Shown: positions 1-9,480 of the stretch, piece by piece | How the letters are laid out: each line of letters opens with the position of its first letter | Numbering within the stretch: position 1 is the stretch's first letter | DNA from: CAIKOD01 sp035543455 | Lineage (GTDB): Archaea > Halobacteriota > Methanomicrobia > Methanomicrobiales > Methanospirillaceae | NCBI GenBank assembly: GCA_035543455.1 | Contig: DATKKE010000063.1 | Span: 1-54,164 of the forward strand | DNA: 54,164 nucleotides | Direction: 5' to 3' | Position numbers and translations under genes: made by a program | Notes under the pieces: generated by a model | What the model was told of the DNA's origin: nothing | What the model saw: only the letters and a program-made list of their open reading frames with translations | The model's database searches: none

Positions 1-618
1 ATAGATTCACCATATTTACTGAATATTCTCTATAGATATACGTATTTAAATATATGGGCTTTGTTAAGAAAGAATATGGATCGGGATCTTCTTTCTTATG
101 GAAACGTGTCCGGCTTCGAGGAATGAAGGATTTTGAGGTGACTACTGCAACCTCCAAAATGCAAAAGATGAGAGAATTGATAAGCAATATTATAACCCGA
201 CAGCCCCAGTTCGCTATGATGTTATTTCCCTTACTCGTACAGCGGAGTCTTTTAATGGAGAACGTCTCGATTTCATTGATCGGCCAACACATGACAGAAT
301 TAACTGATATCGGAAGACATTTGAAAATTTATTATGAAATATGGCAGTAAAATCCCATGTCAAATTGCTTTTGGGATGTAATGGGGTTATTCTGAATGCT
401 TTGAGACGTCAATAAAGGGGCATAGGAAGCAAGGTAGTCTTTAATTAAAACAATTCATCGATTCATCAAGAATATTTGAGGCATAGGTACTGCTGGATTA
501 ATCACGATAAAAGTGAGCAGGTCTGAGGGATATATTTATTAATTTTACAAAGATAATAAGAAAAAATACCTTAAATAATCAGTTTAAATTAAGAAAAGAC
601 CTTAAAATTACGTTAGGA
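1..618. other. AT-rich stretch without a confident gene
   Basis: One 98-codon frame (54-350, plus) is open, but its translation resembles no family I know, its composition is unlike the neighbouring genes, and no ribosome binding site lies at a sensible distance. A different plus frame over about 138-308 reads more like protein (it contains YDVISLTRTAESFNGERLDF) but has no start codon after an in-frame TGA near 135. The stretch could therefore hold the decayed end of a gene. From 350 to 618 I see only AT-rich DNA. Confidence 0.4.
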
Positions 619-703
619 CGCCGAGGGGGAGATTTGAACTCCCGAGGCGCAAAGCACCAGTAGCTTTCGAGGCTACCGCCTTTCCGGACTAGACTACCTC
701 GGC
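619..703 (-). tRNA. tRNA-Ser(CGA)
   Basis: On the minus strand the 7-bp acceptor stem GCCGAGG/CCTCGGC closes a class II tRNA of 85 nt with G at the discriminator position (619). The anticodon arm is GTAGC-CTCGAAA-GCTAC, which puts CGA at positions 34-36 and reads serine codon UCG. A long variable arm of about 16 nt after the anticodon stem is diagnostic of serine or leucine tRNAs. The T arm contains GTTCAAATC. No CCA is encoded and there is no sign of an intron. Confidence 0.96.
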
Positions 704-727
704 ACGGATTGTGATAATTCAACCGGA

Positions 728-746
728 ATTCGTATAAGTATATCGG
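728..746 (-). promoter_or_regulatory. TATA box of tRNA-Ser
   Basis: The minus strand reads GATATACTTATACG here, centred about 30-35 bases upstream of the first tRNA base at 703. This is the usual archaeal distance from TATA box to transcription start for a tRNA gene. Confidence 0.5.
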
Positions 747-872
747 ACCGGTGTATCTTCCGGTTGGGATCACTGATATCTCCGTCGGGAACCGGGAATA
801 AAAGTACTGGGAATCAAAACCCGGGTCCCTTCGGTAAAATTTCTGTCGATAAAATATATTGGGTTTAGAGAA

Positions 873-2474
873 TCAGGCCCCGCCTATCCCTGCTGGCGCT
901 GGAGGCTTGTTCTGGGTGATCATCATATCGTCGACGCGGACGAGCATGATGGCGGATTCTGCCGAGCTTTGGATCGACTGGCGTTTCGAACGGGTGGGCT
1001 CGATGACGCCTTCCCTGAGCATATCGATTACCTTTCCGTTGTAGACGTTGAGTCCCACATTCCTGTTCCCCTTTGCATGGGCATTCTTCAGGTCGACGAG
1101 CTTGTCGATCGGATTGAATCCCGAGTTCTCGGCAAGGGTCAGTGGGATCACTTCAAAGGACGCAGCATATGCCTCAATCGCCAGCTGCACCCTGCCACCG
1201 ACGGTTGCGGCATAATCCCGGATCTTCATCGAGAGTTCAGTCTCGACGGCCCCTCCGCCGACAACGAAGCTTGCGTCTTCCATCGCGTCCTCGACGACAC
1301 GGGTTCCGTCGTTAACGGCACGCTCGAGTTCCTCCAGGAGATAGTCTGTGCTTCCCCGGAGAAGAATGGTGATGGTCTTCGGGTTCTTACACCCTGAAAT
1401 TTTGATGATATCGATCTCATCCGACTCTTCAACAAGTTCGGCACTGCCAAGGACCGAAGACGTCACATCTTCCGCCTTGTTCACAACGGTCGCCCCGAGT
1501 GCCCGGGCTGCATTCTTCATGTCGTTCTCGGCTACATCTTCGACAGCAAGGACGCCGGCCTTTGCAAGGTAGAACTGGACCGGATCGGCGATTCCTTTCT
1601 GGCATAGAAGAACATTCGCACCGCTTCCGACGATGCTGTCAGCAAGCTTCCTGAGCGTCTCCCTCTCCTGAAGGTCGAATGCCTCCATCTGGTCACTGCT
1701 GGTGATTTTTATTTTGGCTTTGACCTGGGTCTTTTTGATCTCAAGCGGGCTCGCGACGAGGGCTACCTTTGCCTTTTTAACGCTTTTCGGCATCCCTTCG
1801 TCTACCCGGGTCTTGTCGATTACGATACCGCGGATCAATTCGGCATCGTCCATCGTCGCTCCCTTCTGCTTCTTGATAATTACGTTATCCTCGTCGGCGA
1901 TGATCTTCCCGCCCGATTTCTCGGCAATTGCCATGACCGCATCGACAACGATACCGTCGAGTTTGTCCTTGACCGATTCGATGGATTTCCCGGTCATGGA
2001 TGTATCGGCAATTTTCAACAGTGTTGAACGGTCGTAGGCATCCATTTTTATCGAAAGGTCCTTTAATATTTCGAGGGCCTTTTCCATGCCGAGCCTGTAA
2101 CCCTGGGAGATCACCGTCGGATGGATCTTCCTGGCAAGCATCAGGTCGGCCTGTTCCATCAGGGCACCCACAAGGACTACCGCGGTGGTTGTCCCATCGC
2201 CTACCTCGTCGTCCTGTGCCTGCGCGACCTCGATCACCATTTTCGCACCTGGGTGCTGGACCGAGATCTCCGAGAGAATCGTCGCGCCATCGTTCGTGAT
2301 GACGACGTCCCCGGTACTGCTCACCAGCATTTTATCCATGCCCCTGGGGCCAAGGGTGGTCCGTACGGCGCCGGCAATGGCTTTAGCTGCAATAATATTT
2401 GAGCGCTGGGCCTCCTGGCCACGGTTCCGCTCCACATTTTCTTTCAGAATGATAATGGGTTGTCCGGCTAGCAT
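873..2474 (-). CDS. Thermosome subunit (group II chaperonin)
   Basis: This 533-residue protein is a subunit of the cytosolic double-ring ATP-dependent protein-folding chamber of archaea. The group II chaperonin signatures are all visible: LGPRGMDKM (about residues 41-49), NDGATIL (61-67) and GDGTTT (92-97) form the ATP site, and a G/A/P-rich tail ends the protein. Length is typical for the family. The ATG at 2472-2474 is preceded at 7 bases by the strong site GGAGG. It has its own promoter and is monocistronic, or at most shares read-through with the PRTase-like gene upstream. Archaea usually carry one to several paralogues, so the subunit letter cannot be assigned. Confidence 0.97.
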   Translation of the reverse strand: MLAGQPIIILKENVERNRGQEAQRSNIIAAKAIAGAVRTTLGPRGMDKMLVSSTGDVVITNDGATILSEISVQHPGAKMVIEVAQAQDDEVGDGTTTAVVLVGALMEQADLMLARKIHPTVISQGYRLGMEKALEILKDLSIKMDAYDRSTLLKIADTSMTGKSIESVKDKLDGIVVDAVMAIAEKSGGKIIADEDNVIIKKQKGATMDDAELIRGIVIDKTRVDEGMPKSVKKAKVALVASPLEIKKTQVKAKIKITSSDQMEAFDLQERETLRKLADSIVGSGANVLLCQKGIADPVQFYLAKAGVLAVEDVAENDMKNAARALGATVVNKAEDVTSSVLGSAELVEESDEIDIIKISGCKNPKTITILLRGSTDYLLEELERAVNDGTRVVEDAMEDASFVVGGGAVETELSMKIRDYAATVGGRVQLAIEAYAASFEVIPLTLAENSGFNPIDKLVDLKNAHAKGNRNVGLNVYNGKVIDMLREGVIEPTRSKRQSIQSSAESAIMLVRVDDMMITQNKPPAPAGIGGA

Positions 2475-2481
2475 TGTGAAT

Positions 2482-2524
2482 CCTCCAATGTGGTAAAAGG
2501 TGGAATTGAACTTCTATATAAGTT
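2482..2524 (-). promoter_or_regulatory. Thermosome promoter and ribosome binding site
   Basis: Minus strand TATA box CTTATATAG lies at 2514-2522, which predicts a start of transcription near 2490 and a short leader carrying the GGAGG at 2482-2486. No further operator is evident. Confidence 0.6.
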
Positions 2525-2554
2525 ATTCTATATTGCGGTACGCGGATCCCCCGA

Positions 2555-3169
2555 TCAGTCGATACGGGAGATCCTGAAGAGGCTGAAAACCGGAACGCCG
2601 TCGACATCGGTCATACCGCGCTTGTCGAATATGACAAGGATGGCTGTCGGTGTCGCACCATGGCTTCTCAAGTATTTCACCACCTCTTTCATAGTGTTTC
2701 CCGATGTGATGACATCGTCCACGATGATGCAGTGCTCTCCGGTCACCTGGGCAAAGTTGCCGCTTATCGAACCGACGGGTTTTTCGCTCGAGCTCTGTTT
2801 TGTCGGGTAATAGATCGCCAGGTTCACCTCGACCGCCGCTGCCATCAGCGTCGCAAGAGGTATCCCGGAGATCGCAATTCCTACGATGACGCCCGGCAGT
2901 TCATCGTCGCACTCGCATCCGCAGGCGAGCTCCGACGACTGGTACCGGGTAAGGAGCATGGAGGTCATTTCCCTGAGGAGCGATGCCTTTCCGCTCACGC
3001 TTGTCCAGTCGATATGCACGTCTTTCGGTATTGCTGCCCCTTTCGCCTGGGTTAGGAGCCATGTCACTGTTTCCATCGAGAGCGACAGTTCATCGGCAAT
3101 TTGGCCCGGGCTATGGCCTTCGGAGAGAAGTTCTTTTGCTCGTCTGATCAGCTCGTCGAGAGAAGACAT
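2555..3169 (-). CDS. GfcR-type PRTase-like transcriptional regulator
   Basis: A 204-residue protein with an N-terminal helix-turn-helix (about residues 5-45, containing GHSPGQIADELSLSMETVTW) joined to an orotate-phosphoribosyltransferase-like fold. The PRPP-binding signature IIVDDVITSGNT is intact near residues 147-158. This two-domain architecture is the archaeal 'orotate phosphoribosyltransferase-like' family, whose haloarchaeal member GfcR regulates sugar metabolism genes; the target here is unknown. A pair of cysteines (CGCECDD, about residues 83-89) sits in a loop and could bind metal. A TATA-like TTTAAATATG about 25-30 bases upstream of the ATG suggests a nearly leaderless mRNA. True PyrE lacks the N-terminal helix-turn-helix. 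Confidence 0.85.
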   Translation of the reverse strand: MSSLDELIRRAKELLSEGHSPGQIADELSLSMETVTWLLTQAKGAAIPKDVHIDWTSVSGKASLLREMTSMLLTRYQSSELACGCECDDELPGVIVGIAISGIPLATLMAAAVEVNLAIYYPTKQSSSEKPVGSISGNFAQVTGEHCIIVDDVITSGNTMKEVVKYLRSHGATPTAILVIFDKRGMTDVDGVPVFSLFRISRID

Positions 3170-3335
3170 GGAAAGAGCTTCAAGGGTATCATATTTAAAG
3201 ATATATCGTTTCGTAAAAATCCCTGAAATCTGTTAATTGGTGTTTCCTTTCGGTTAAACGGCATGAATATGACCCGTTTGTCCCATCGGGTAAACTGATG
3301 GCCCGATTCGGCGTGAGACGCCGCCGGACACGGAA

Positions 3336-3791
3336 TTATTTTATCTTTCTCCTGATGATTGCGCCGCAAACCGGGCATTCCCCGGTGTTTTTAAAGTACC
3401 GGCCGCAACCCGGGCACCGGTATTTCCATGTCCGTTTTGCTGCCGGACGCTGATGTATCGGAATGACGGGTATTTTAAGGTGTTTTGCAACGTTCTGGAT
3501 CGCGTAATCGTCGGTTACAATGGCCCCCCCAAGCTCGGAGGCAAGCGCCAGGATATCGATATCCGTCTCAGATAGCACCGGAAGATCGCCGCTCTGTCGC
3601 GATACCTCCCGTATTTTCAGAACTGCCTGTGGATCAGGATCTCTTACCTGCATGGTCTGATCCGCGAGAAGGTCGAAACGGCATTTCGATGCAAGGTCCG
3701 CCAGTTCTTCTGCCACCGATGGAGTTGTAAATGATCCCGGTCCGACCGGAAATGCAGAAAAAAAAACCGATGTATCGAGGATATGGTTCAT
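3336..3791 (-). CDS. Nob1-like PIN-domain endonuclease with Zn ribbon
   Basis: About 151 residues from ATG 3789-3791; an upstream extension to 3908 is open but lacks family similarity. The PIN domain begins at once (HILDTSVF, acidic residue D5) and continues with ETDIDILALA and the conserved acidic TDDYAI. It is followed by a C-terminal zinc ribbon with two CPxC knuckles, CPGC and CPVC, at about residues 123-142. PIN plus Zn ribbon is the archaeal Nob1 layout, the nuclease that matures the 3' end of 16S rRNA. The protein lies between the PRTase-like regulator and PRPP synthetase, both on the same strand. A PIN toxin is less likely, because no antitoxin is adjacent and the zinc ribbon is present. 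Confidence 0.82.
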   Translation of the reverse strand: MNHILDTSVFFSAFPVGPGSFTTPSVAEELADLASKCRFDLLADQTMQVRDPDPQAVLKIREVSRQSGDLPVLSETDIDILALASELGGAIVTDDYAIQNVAKHLKIPVIPIHQRPAAKRTWKYRCPGCGRYFKNTGECPVCGAIIRRKIK

Positions 3792-3992
3792 GAAATTATA
3801 ACGCCCTTTTCCTGTATTGTGGCCTGTATAACTCAGGAATCCCGGAGCAGGCCCGGATAAGATAAATAATTGTGGAATCCGGAACGAAGGCCCGGTGGAC
3901 ACCAGCATCGGGTCTTTTTCGCGGTATCGCCCGGAGTATGAAATACCCGGGCAGGTGGTACCGGTCGCTCCGGAGGTAAAGACCTGTTCCTG

Positions 3993-4835
3993 TCATTCCT
4001 GTACAGCCTCTGCAATAACGCCTGCAGCAGATGTGGTGCTGAAGGCCCTCTCAATGGTATCGCTGCACGTGATATCCCGGATTCCCGCGGATTTGAGATG
4101 GGTATATGCCCCACCGGTAAAGACGCCATGGACACAGGCAGCATGGATCGTCTTTGCTCCTTCCCGGTACATCATTGACGCTGCGGTTGCAATCGTCCCG
4201 CCGGTAGATATTATGTCATCGACAATTACCACATCCCTGTTTTTTATATCAAGATTTTTTGGTTCTATCGTTACGGTATCCCCCGAAACCCGTGTCTTGT
4301 CGAGATGATCCATGTCCCACTTTCCCGCAAGGGCCACCTGTTCCGCGAAGTAACGGGCACCGTCATCGGGAGCGACAATGAAAGGATCGGTCAGTGATTT
4401 TTTTAATTCCCGGCCGACATCGTACCCAAGCGTGACATTGACTGCAGGTATCCGGAAATGGCTCAGCACCCGTTCGTCATGGATGTTCACCGTAATCACC
4501 CGTGATACTCCTCGGGCAAGGGCCCCCGCGACAGCACGGGCGCTGAGTGGTTCTCCTTCATTGAATTGCCTGTCCTGGCGGGCGTATCCCATATAGGGAA
4601 CTACAAGGATGTTTTCTGATTTACTGCATGCATCGATAAGAAGCAGGAGCTGGATAAGGGCATGGCTATTTACCACCGACCCGATAATCACCGTTTTCCC
4701 GTCAAGGGGGCCTGTCCTTAAGTACTGTTCGCCGTCAGGGAACCTGGAAAACCGTACATCCACGACACCCGTCCCAAGGCGTTCCGCGACTTTTGCGCCC
4801 AGTACCTGCGAATATTCTGTGCTTATTACCTTCAT
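3993..4835 (-). CDS. prs: Ribose-phosphate pyrophosphokinase
   Basis: Makes PRPP from ribose 5-phosphate and ATP for nucleotide, histidine and tryptophan synthesis, in the cytosol. The 280-residue length matches the short archaeal class. Visible signatures are FPDGEQYLR (32-40), the YMGYARQDRQF flexible-loop motif (81-91), NIHD (117-120) and the PRPP/ribose-5-phosphate loop DDIISTGGT (206-214). The ATG at 4833-4835 is preceded by GAGGT at 7-9 bases. It is transcribed divergently from lonB. The gap of about 200 bases to the Nob1-like gene shows nothing of note. Confidence 0.95.
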   Translation of the reverse strand: MKVISTEYSQVLGAKVAERLGTGVVDVRFSRFPDGEQYLRTGPLDGKTVIIGSVVNSHALIQLLLLIDACSKSENILVVPYMGYARQDRQFNEGEPLSARAVAGALARGVSRVITVNIHDERVLSHFRIPAVNVTLGYDVGRELKKSLTDPFIVAPDDGARYFAEQVALAGKWDMDHLDKTRVSGDTVTIEPKNLDIKNRDVVIVDDIISTGGTIATAASMMYREGAKTIHAACVHGVFTGGAYTHLKSAGIRDITCSDTIERAFSTTSAAGVIAEAVQE

Positions 4836-4920
4836 CCCATGCTACCTCATGCTGAAAGTACTTAAACTAGCATGAAATAAGTATATCAGTACTTAGGCGT
4901 GCAAAGGGGTAAATCTGACA
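4836..4920. promoter_or_regulatory. Divergent prs/lonB promoter region
   Basis: This 85-bp gap holds overlapping AT-rich elements: AAATAAGTATATC serves as TATA candidate for lonB on plus, and its complement GATATACTTATTT for prs on minus. The self-complementary hexamer AGTACT occurs twice (4857-4862 and 4890-4895), flanking the TATA region, and could bind a shared regulator. Confidence 0.45.
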
Positions 4921-6837
4921 ATGGATAGTATAATTTCCGAAGCAGGCACGCAGGAAGAGAGACCGACAGGGGAAACCGATATCAATACCTCCTCCCAGGT
5001 CGAGGTGCCTGCAAAACTGATCGATCAGGTAATCGGTCAGGAACACGCGGTGGAAGTCATCAAGAAGGCGGCGATCCAGAGACGACACGTGATGATGATA
5101 GGGAGTCCGGGTACCGGGAAGTCCATGCTTGCCAAGGCGATGGCAGAGCTGCTCCCCAAAGAGGAACTCCAGGACATACTCGTGTATCCGAATTCGGATG
5201 ACAACAATAATCCCATTGTCAGGACAGTACCGGCAGGACGCGGGAAGCAGATTGTTACCGCCCACAAGGCAGAAGCCCGAAAGAAGATACAGTTCAGGAA
5301 TACCCTCATGCTTCTCCTGATGATCGGGATCATCGGGTATGCGTTCATCACGTTCCAGTGGCTGATGGGAATTATTGCCGCCGCATTCGTGTTCATGGCA
5401 CTCAGGTACGGAACACCCCGGGAAGAGGCGATGGTGCCGAAACTGCTCGTCTCAAATGATAATACAACGACGGCGCCTTTTATTGACGGGACCGGATCCC
5501 ATGCGGGTGCTCTGCTCGGGGACGTCCGGCACGATCCGTTCCAGAGCGGAGGCCTTGAAACACCCTCCCACGACCGGGTAGAAGCCGGCGCGATTCACCG
5601 GGCACACGAGGGAGTCCTGTTCATCGACGAGATCAATACCCTTACGCCGCATTCACAACAGAACCTGCTCACCGCACTCCAGGAAGGAGAGTTTCCCATC
5701 ACCGGCCAGAGCGAACGTTCAAGCGGGGCGATGGTCAGGACGGAGCCTGTCCCCTGCAAGTTTGTCATGGTCGCTGCAGGAAACCTCGATGCCATCCAGG
5801 GAATGCATCCGGCACTCAGGTCGAGGATCAGGGGTTACGGGTATGAGGTATATATGGGCGAAAGCATGCCCGACACCCCGGAGAACCGTGAAAAATATGT
5901 GCGGTTCATAGCCCAGGAAGTTAAAAATGACGGCAAAATCCCCCATTTCGATAAGAGCGCTATCGATGAAATTATCCGGGAGGCCCGGCGGCGGTCGAGC
6001 AGGAAAGGTCACCTGACCCTCAAGCTCCGGGACATGGGCGGTCTTATCAGGGTCGCCGGTGACCTCGCACGGCAGCAGGGTGTGGAGATTACCACCGCCG
6101 AGCATGTTATCGCCGCGAAGTCTACAGCACGGTCCATCGAGGACCAGGTATCCGATGAATATATCCGGAGGAACCGTGAATACGAACTGACCGTGGTTGA
6201 AGGGACCCGGATAGGACGTGTTAACGGGTTAGCGGTAATGGGGAGCGATTCGGGTTCGGTGCTTCCGATCATGGCGGAAGTTACGCCTGCCCAGGGAGCG
6301 AGCGGCTCAGTTATCGCTACGGGCATGCTAAAAGAGATCGCACAGGAATCCATCAAGAATGTGAGTGCAATCCTCAAGAAGTTCACCGGCAAAGATATCA
6401 AGAACATGGATATCCATATCCAGTTCATCGGGACATATGGAGGTGTCGAGGGGGATTCGGCCTCTATCAGTGTCGCAACAGCGGTAATCAGTGCGATCGA
6501 GAGTATCCCGGTCAGGCAGGACCTCGGTATGACCGGATCTCTTTCCGTCCGCGGCGATGTGCTTCCCGTCGGCGGAGTCACCTTCAAGATTGAGGCTGCG
6601 GCCAAGGCGGGAATAAAAACGGTCCTCATCCCGAGATCCAACATGGACGACGTCATGATAGAGGAACGGTTCCGGTCGCTGGTCAACGTCGTCCCGGTCG
6701 ACCACATAGAGGACGTCCTGAAGCACGCACTCGTGCCGGAAAACAACGAGGGCTTCCTCACAAAGTTGCGAAAACTCGCAACGACCGCTTCACAAAGGGT
6801 CCTGGATACCACCCCCGTTACCCCGACCCTGGTATAA
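4921..6837 (+). CDS. lonB: Archaeal ATP-dependent protease LonB
   Basis: A 638-residue membrane-anchored protease that degrades unfolded and regulatory proteins. Order of parts: Walker A GSPGTGKS (61-68); a two-helix membrane insertion (about 127-161), the hallmark of archaeal LonB; Walker B LFIDEIN (233-239); AAA+ lid (to about 410); Lon protease domain (about 420-610) with catalytic Ser513 in GDSAS and Lys556 in TFKIEAA. All essential residues are present. The ATG start has only a weak GGGG-type site upstream. It is followed after 2 bases by tldD, so the two are very likely cotranscribed, grouping a processive protease with a protease pair acting on peptides or modified peptides. Confidence 0.96.
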   Translation: MDSIISEAGTQEERPTGETDINTSSQVEVPAKLIDQVIGQEHAVEVIKKAAIQRRHVMMIGSPGTGKSMLAKAMAELLPKEELQDILVYPNSDDNNNPIVRTVPAGRGKQIVTAHKAEARKKIQFRNTLMLLLMIGIIGYAFITFQWLMGIIAAAFVFMALRYGTPREEAMVPKLLVSNDNTTTAPFIDGTGSHAGALLGDVRHDPFQSGGLETPSHDRVEAGAIHRAHEGVLFIDEINTLTPHSQQNLLTALQEGEFPITGQSERSSGAMVRTEPVPCKFVMVAAGNLDAIQGMHPALRSRIRGYGYEVYMGESMPDTPENREKYVRFIAQEVKNDGKIPHFDKSAIDEIIREARRRSSRKGHLTLKLRDMGGLIRVAGDLARQQGVEITTAEHVIAAKSTARSIEDQVSDEYIRRNREYELTVVEGTRIGRVNGLAVMGSDSGSVLPIMAEVTPAQGASGSVIATGMLKEIAQESIKNVSAILKKFTGKDIKNMDIHIQFIGTYGGVEGDSASISVATAVISAIESIPVRQDLGMTGSLSVRGDVLPVGGVTFKIEAAAKAGIKTVLIPRSNMDDVMIEERFRSLVNVVPVDHIEDVLKHALVPENNEGFLTKLRKLATTASQRVLDTTPVTPTLV

Positions 6838-6839
6838 CC

Positions 6840-8174
6840 ATGGAAAGGGGCATCAGGTATTACGATCTCCGGCACGTGACGGGCGATACCACCCATATCG
6901 ATATCGATAACGGCGTTATTGAAACGGCCGGCACATCTTTTTTTTCCACCGCGGTTCTCCGTGTACTGGGTCCCGCCGGATGGGGGATTCTCACTATCGA
7001 TAACTACAACGACCGGGGAGGGAGGGATTTTGACGAACTGCTTCATTCTGCACTGGACCTTGCCCGGATAACAACGGAACCTACCGTGCTTGCCGATGCC
7101 CCGAACGGCGTGCTCGAAGTCCCGGTGCAAAAGGAAGACCCGAAGGACGTAAGTCTCGAAGAAAAAACCTCCATCCTTGGAGAAATTGAATCGGCGGCAA
7201 AAGTCCCGGGGATTGTGAATACACGGGCAACATATATAGAAAGGTCCGAAAATATTGCCTTCCGGGATAGCAGCGATAACGAATATTCCTATGAGATATG
7301 CCGTTCCGGTTTTAACATTATGGCAGTGGCCTCGGGATCGGGAAATGTCCAGATGGCATTTGAGAGGCTTCACTCTATCCATGGTCTCAATATCCGGCAC
7401 CGGCAGGAGATGGGGAGACTCGCCGGAAATCGTGCCGTGTCGCTTATAGATGCGGGTGTGGTCAGGGGAGGAATTATGGATGCGGTACTCGATCCCGAAC
7501 TCGCAGGGGTTTTCGCCCATGAAGCCGTCGGTCACGCAAGCGAGGGAGACCTCATCCATGAGGGGAACTCCGTTCTCGCGGGTAAAACCGGTGAGAAGAT
7601 AGGAAGCGATCATCTCACGATCGTCGATGACCCGTCGCTTCATGAATTCGGATTCGAACCCGTTGATGCCGAAGGAGTCAGGGTAACCAGGACCGAGATT
7701 ATCAAAAAGGGAATCGTGAATTCCTATCTCCACAACCGTGAAACCCTTGCGTCGGTTGGCCATGGTGTACCGGGGCATGCGAGGGCGATGCCCGGGGAGC
7801 CTCCTCTTGTGAGGATGTCGAATACGTTCATCGAGACCGGTGATGCCACGTTTGAAGAAATGACCGCCGATGTACGACAGGGGATTCTTCTTTGCGGATC
7901 GAGAGGCGGCCAGGTAGACCCGGGAAGGGGGATATTCCAGTTTAACGCCGAGTACGGGTACCTGATAAACAAGGGTGAACAGGGTGAAATGATCAGGGAT
8001 GTCTCACTTTCCGGGGAGATTCTTTCGACACTCCATGCGATCGGGATGTGCGGAAAAGAGCGTCTGATGTCCCAGGGATATTGCGGCAAAGGCGGGCAGA
8101 GCGTTCCGGTCAGCGACGGAGCACCCTATGTGCTCTTACGAAATGCAGTGGTGGGTGGCAGTGGAACAGATTAA
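6840..8174 (+). CDS. tldD: TldD family metalloprotease
   Basis: A 444-residue member of the TldD/PmbA (U62) family. It carries the zinc-binding HEAVGH motif (227-232), the feature that separates catalytic TldD from TldE. In bacteria TldD and TldE form a heterodimeric protease that trims peptides such as microcin precursors or CcdA; the archaeal substrate is not established. The ATG begins 2 bases after the lonB stop and the gene overlaps tldE by 14 bases, which indicates an operon and translational coupling. Confidence 0.93.
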   Translation: MERGIRYYDLRHVTGDTTHIDIDNGVIETAGTSFFSTAVLRVLGPAGWGILTIDNYNDRGGRDFDELLHSALDLARITTEPTVLADAPNGVLEVPVQKEDPKDVSLEEKTSILGEIESAAKVPGIVNTRATYIERSENIAFRDSSDNEYSYEICRSGFNIMAVASGSGNVQMAFERLHSIHGLNIRHRQEMGRLAGNRAVSLIDAGVVRGGIMDAVLDPELAGVFAHEAVGHASEGDLIHEGNSVLAGKTGEKIGSDHLTIVDDPSLHEFGFEPVDAEGVRVTRTEIIKKGIVNSYLHNRETLASVGHGVPGHARAMPGEPPLVRMSNTFIETGDATFEEMTADVRQGILLCGSRGGQVDPGRGIFQFNAEYGYLINKGEQGEMIRDVSLSGEILSTLHAIGMCGKERLMSQGYCGKGGQSVPVSDGAPYVLLRNAVVGGSGTD

Positions 8175-9480
8175 TCCCTTAAACACGACTGATGTCAGGT
8201 CGCTGGTTGACGACATCATACGGGCGGGACAGAAAATCGCCGATGAAATTGAGGTTTATATCGCCGCAGGACAATCGGTGTCAGCGGAGCTGAAAAAGAC
8301 CAGTACCGGTCTCGCGACCGGGAACAAAACCCTTGGACTCGGCATTCGCACTATCGAGAAGGGAAAGATCGGAATTTCGGGAACAAATAACCCGATGGCA
8401 TGGAAGCCCTGCCTGGACGCAGCAATCGCGACCGGGAAACTTGCAACAGAGCAGGAATGGAACGGCCTTCCCTCTCCCGTGGTACAGGAACACCCTCCTC
8501 TTTCCTATGATCCGGGACTCCGGATAGACGCAGACCAGGCGGCAGTATTGCTCCGCGGCATGATTGAAGGTGCCGGCAGGTACCCGGTGCAGGTCACGTC
8601 GGGTTCGGCGGATCTTTCGACCGGCGGAGTCACCATGGGTAACAGCCATGGAATTCTCTATTCCTCGCAGAAGACATTTGTTTCTGTTTCCCTCGAAACG
8701 ATCCGGGGACAGTCGACAGGGTACGAGTTTGATCAGTCATCGACCATGATCCCCGATCCCGGTCGCGTCGGAGAAAAAGCAGCATTTTTTGCATGGCACG
8801 GGGAGTCGGGAGTCGACGTTCAGACCGGCGGGTATGATATCATTCTCTCCCCGGTGGCACTTGCACAGCTCATCGGTTCCGTCCTGCTTCCGGCAGTAAA
8901 CGGGAGGAATGTGCATGCCGGACGTTCAAAACTTGCCGGGTCGCTTGGTGAGCAGATCGCCGGCGAAGAGATTTCCCTCGTTGATGACCCGTTTATACCT
9001 GGAGCTCCCGGGAGCACCTACTGGGATGCGGAAGGTGTCCCTTCACGCCGGATAGATATCATTGCAAGCGGGATACTGAATGAATTTCTCTATGACCTGA
9101 AGACGGCGTACAGGTATGGGAAAAAAAGTACCGGAAGTGCGGTCAGGTCCGGGTTCGGCGGCGCACCATCTATCGGGCATCATAACCTTGTGCTGGACGG
9201 CCCCCGCAGCCCGATATGGTACGAACCGGCCATATTCGTCCGTGATGTGGTCGGTGCGCATACGGCGAACCCGATGAGCGGAGATTTTTCTGTCGAAATT
9301 TCGAACCCCTCCTGGGTGAAGGAGGATGATTTCGGCACCCCAATCCGGAAGGTAATGCTCGCGGGAAACGTTTTTGATATGTTACATCACGTCAGCGGTA
9401 TTTCAGAAGGGAACAGGGCTGTGGGTTCCATGCTGCTCCCTGAGATCCGTCTCTCATCGCAGAAGATTATCGGGGTATGA
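8161..9480 (+). CDS. TldE/PmbA family protein
   Basis: About 439 residues from a GTG at 8161, chosen because GGTGGGTGG lies just upstream and the resulting 14-base overlap with tldD is natural; an in-frame ATG at 8128 would overlap tldD by 47 bases. It is homologous to TldD through the C-terminal half (SLVDDPFIPG, DAEGVPSRR) but lacks the HExxxH zinc motif, as expected for the non-catalytic TldE/PmbA partner. With tldD it forms the complete heterodimer pair. Annotated PmbA proteins in archaea are usually this partner. Confidence 0.9.
   Translation: MEQINPLNTTDVRSLVDDIIRAGQKIADEIEVYIAAGQSVSAELKKTSTGLATGNKTLGLGIRTIEKGKIGISGTNNPMAWKPCLDAAIATGKLATEQEWNGLPSPVVQEHPPLSYDPGLRIDADQAAVLLRGMIEGAGRYPVQVTSGSADLSTGGVTMGNSHGILYSSQKTFVSVSLETIRGQSTGYEFDQSSTMIPDPGRVGEKAAFFAWHGESGVDVQTGGYDIILSPVALAQLIGSVLLPAVNGRNVHAGRSKLAGSLGEQIAGEEISLVDDPFIPGAPGSTYWDAEGVPSRRIDIIASGILNEFLYDLKTAYRYGKKSTGSAVRSGFGGAPSIGHHNLVLDGPRSPIWYEPAIFVRDVVGAHTANPMSGDFSVEISNPSWVKEDDFGTPIRKVMLAGNVFDMLHHVSGISEGNRAVGSMLLPEIRLSSQKIIGV

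Noticed and set aside
54..350. 98-codon plus-strand ORF
   Set aside because: No recognisable family, no ribosome binding site near the ATG, and composition unlike the real genes; a different frame looks more protein-like. Recorded only as a gene-poor stretch.
6009..7778. 589-codon minus-strand ORF across lonB and tldD
   Set aside because: It is antisense to two unmistakable conserved genes with intact catalytic motifs; long antisense frames are expected at this codon usage.
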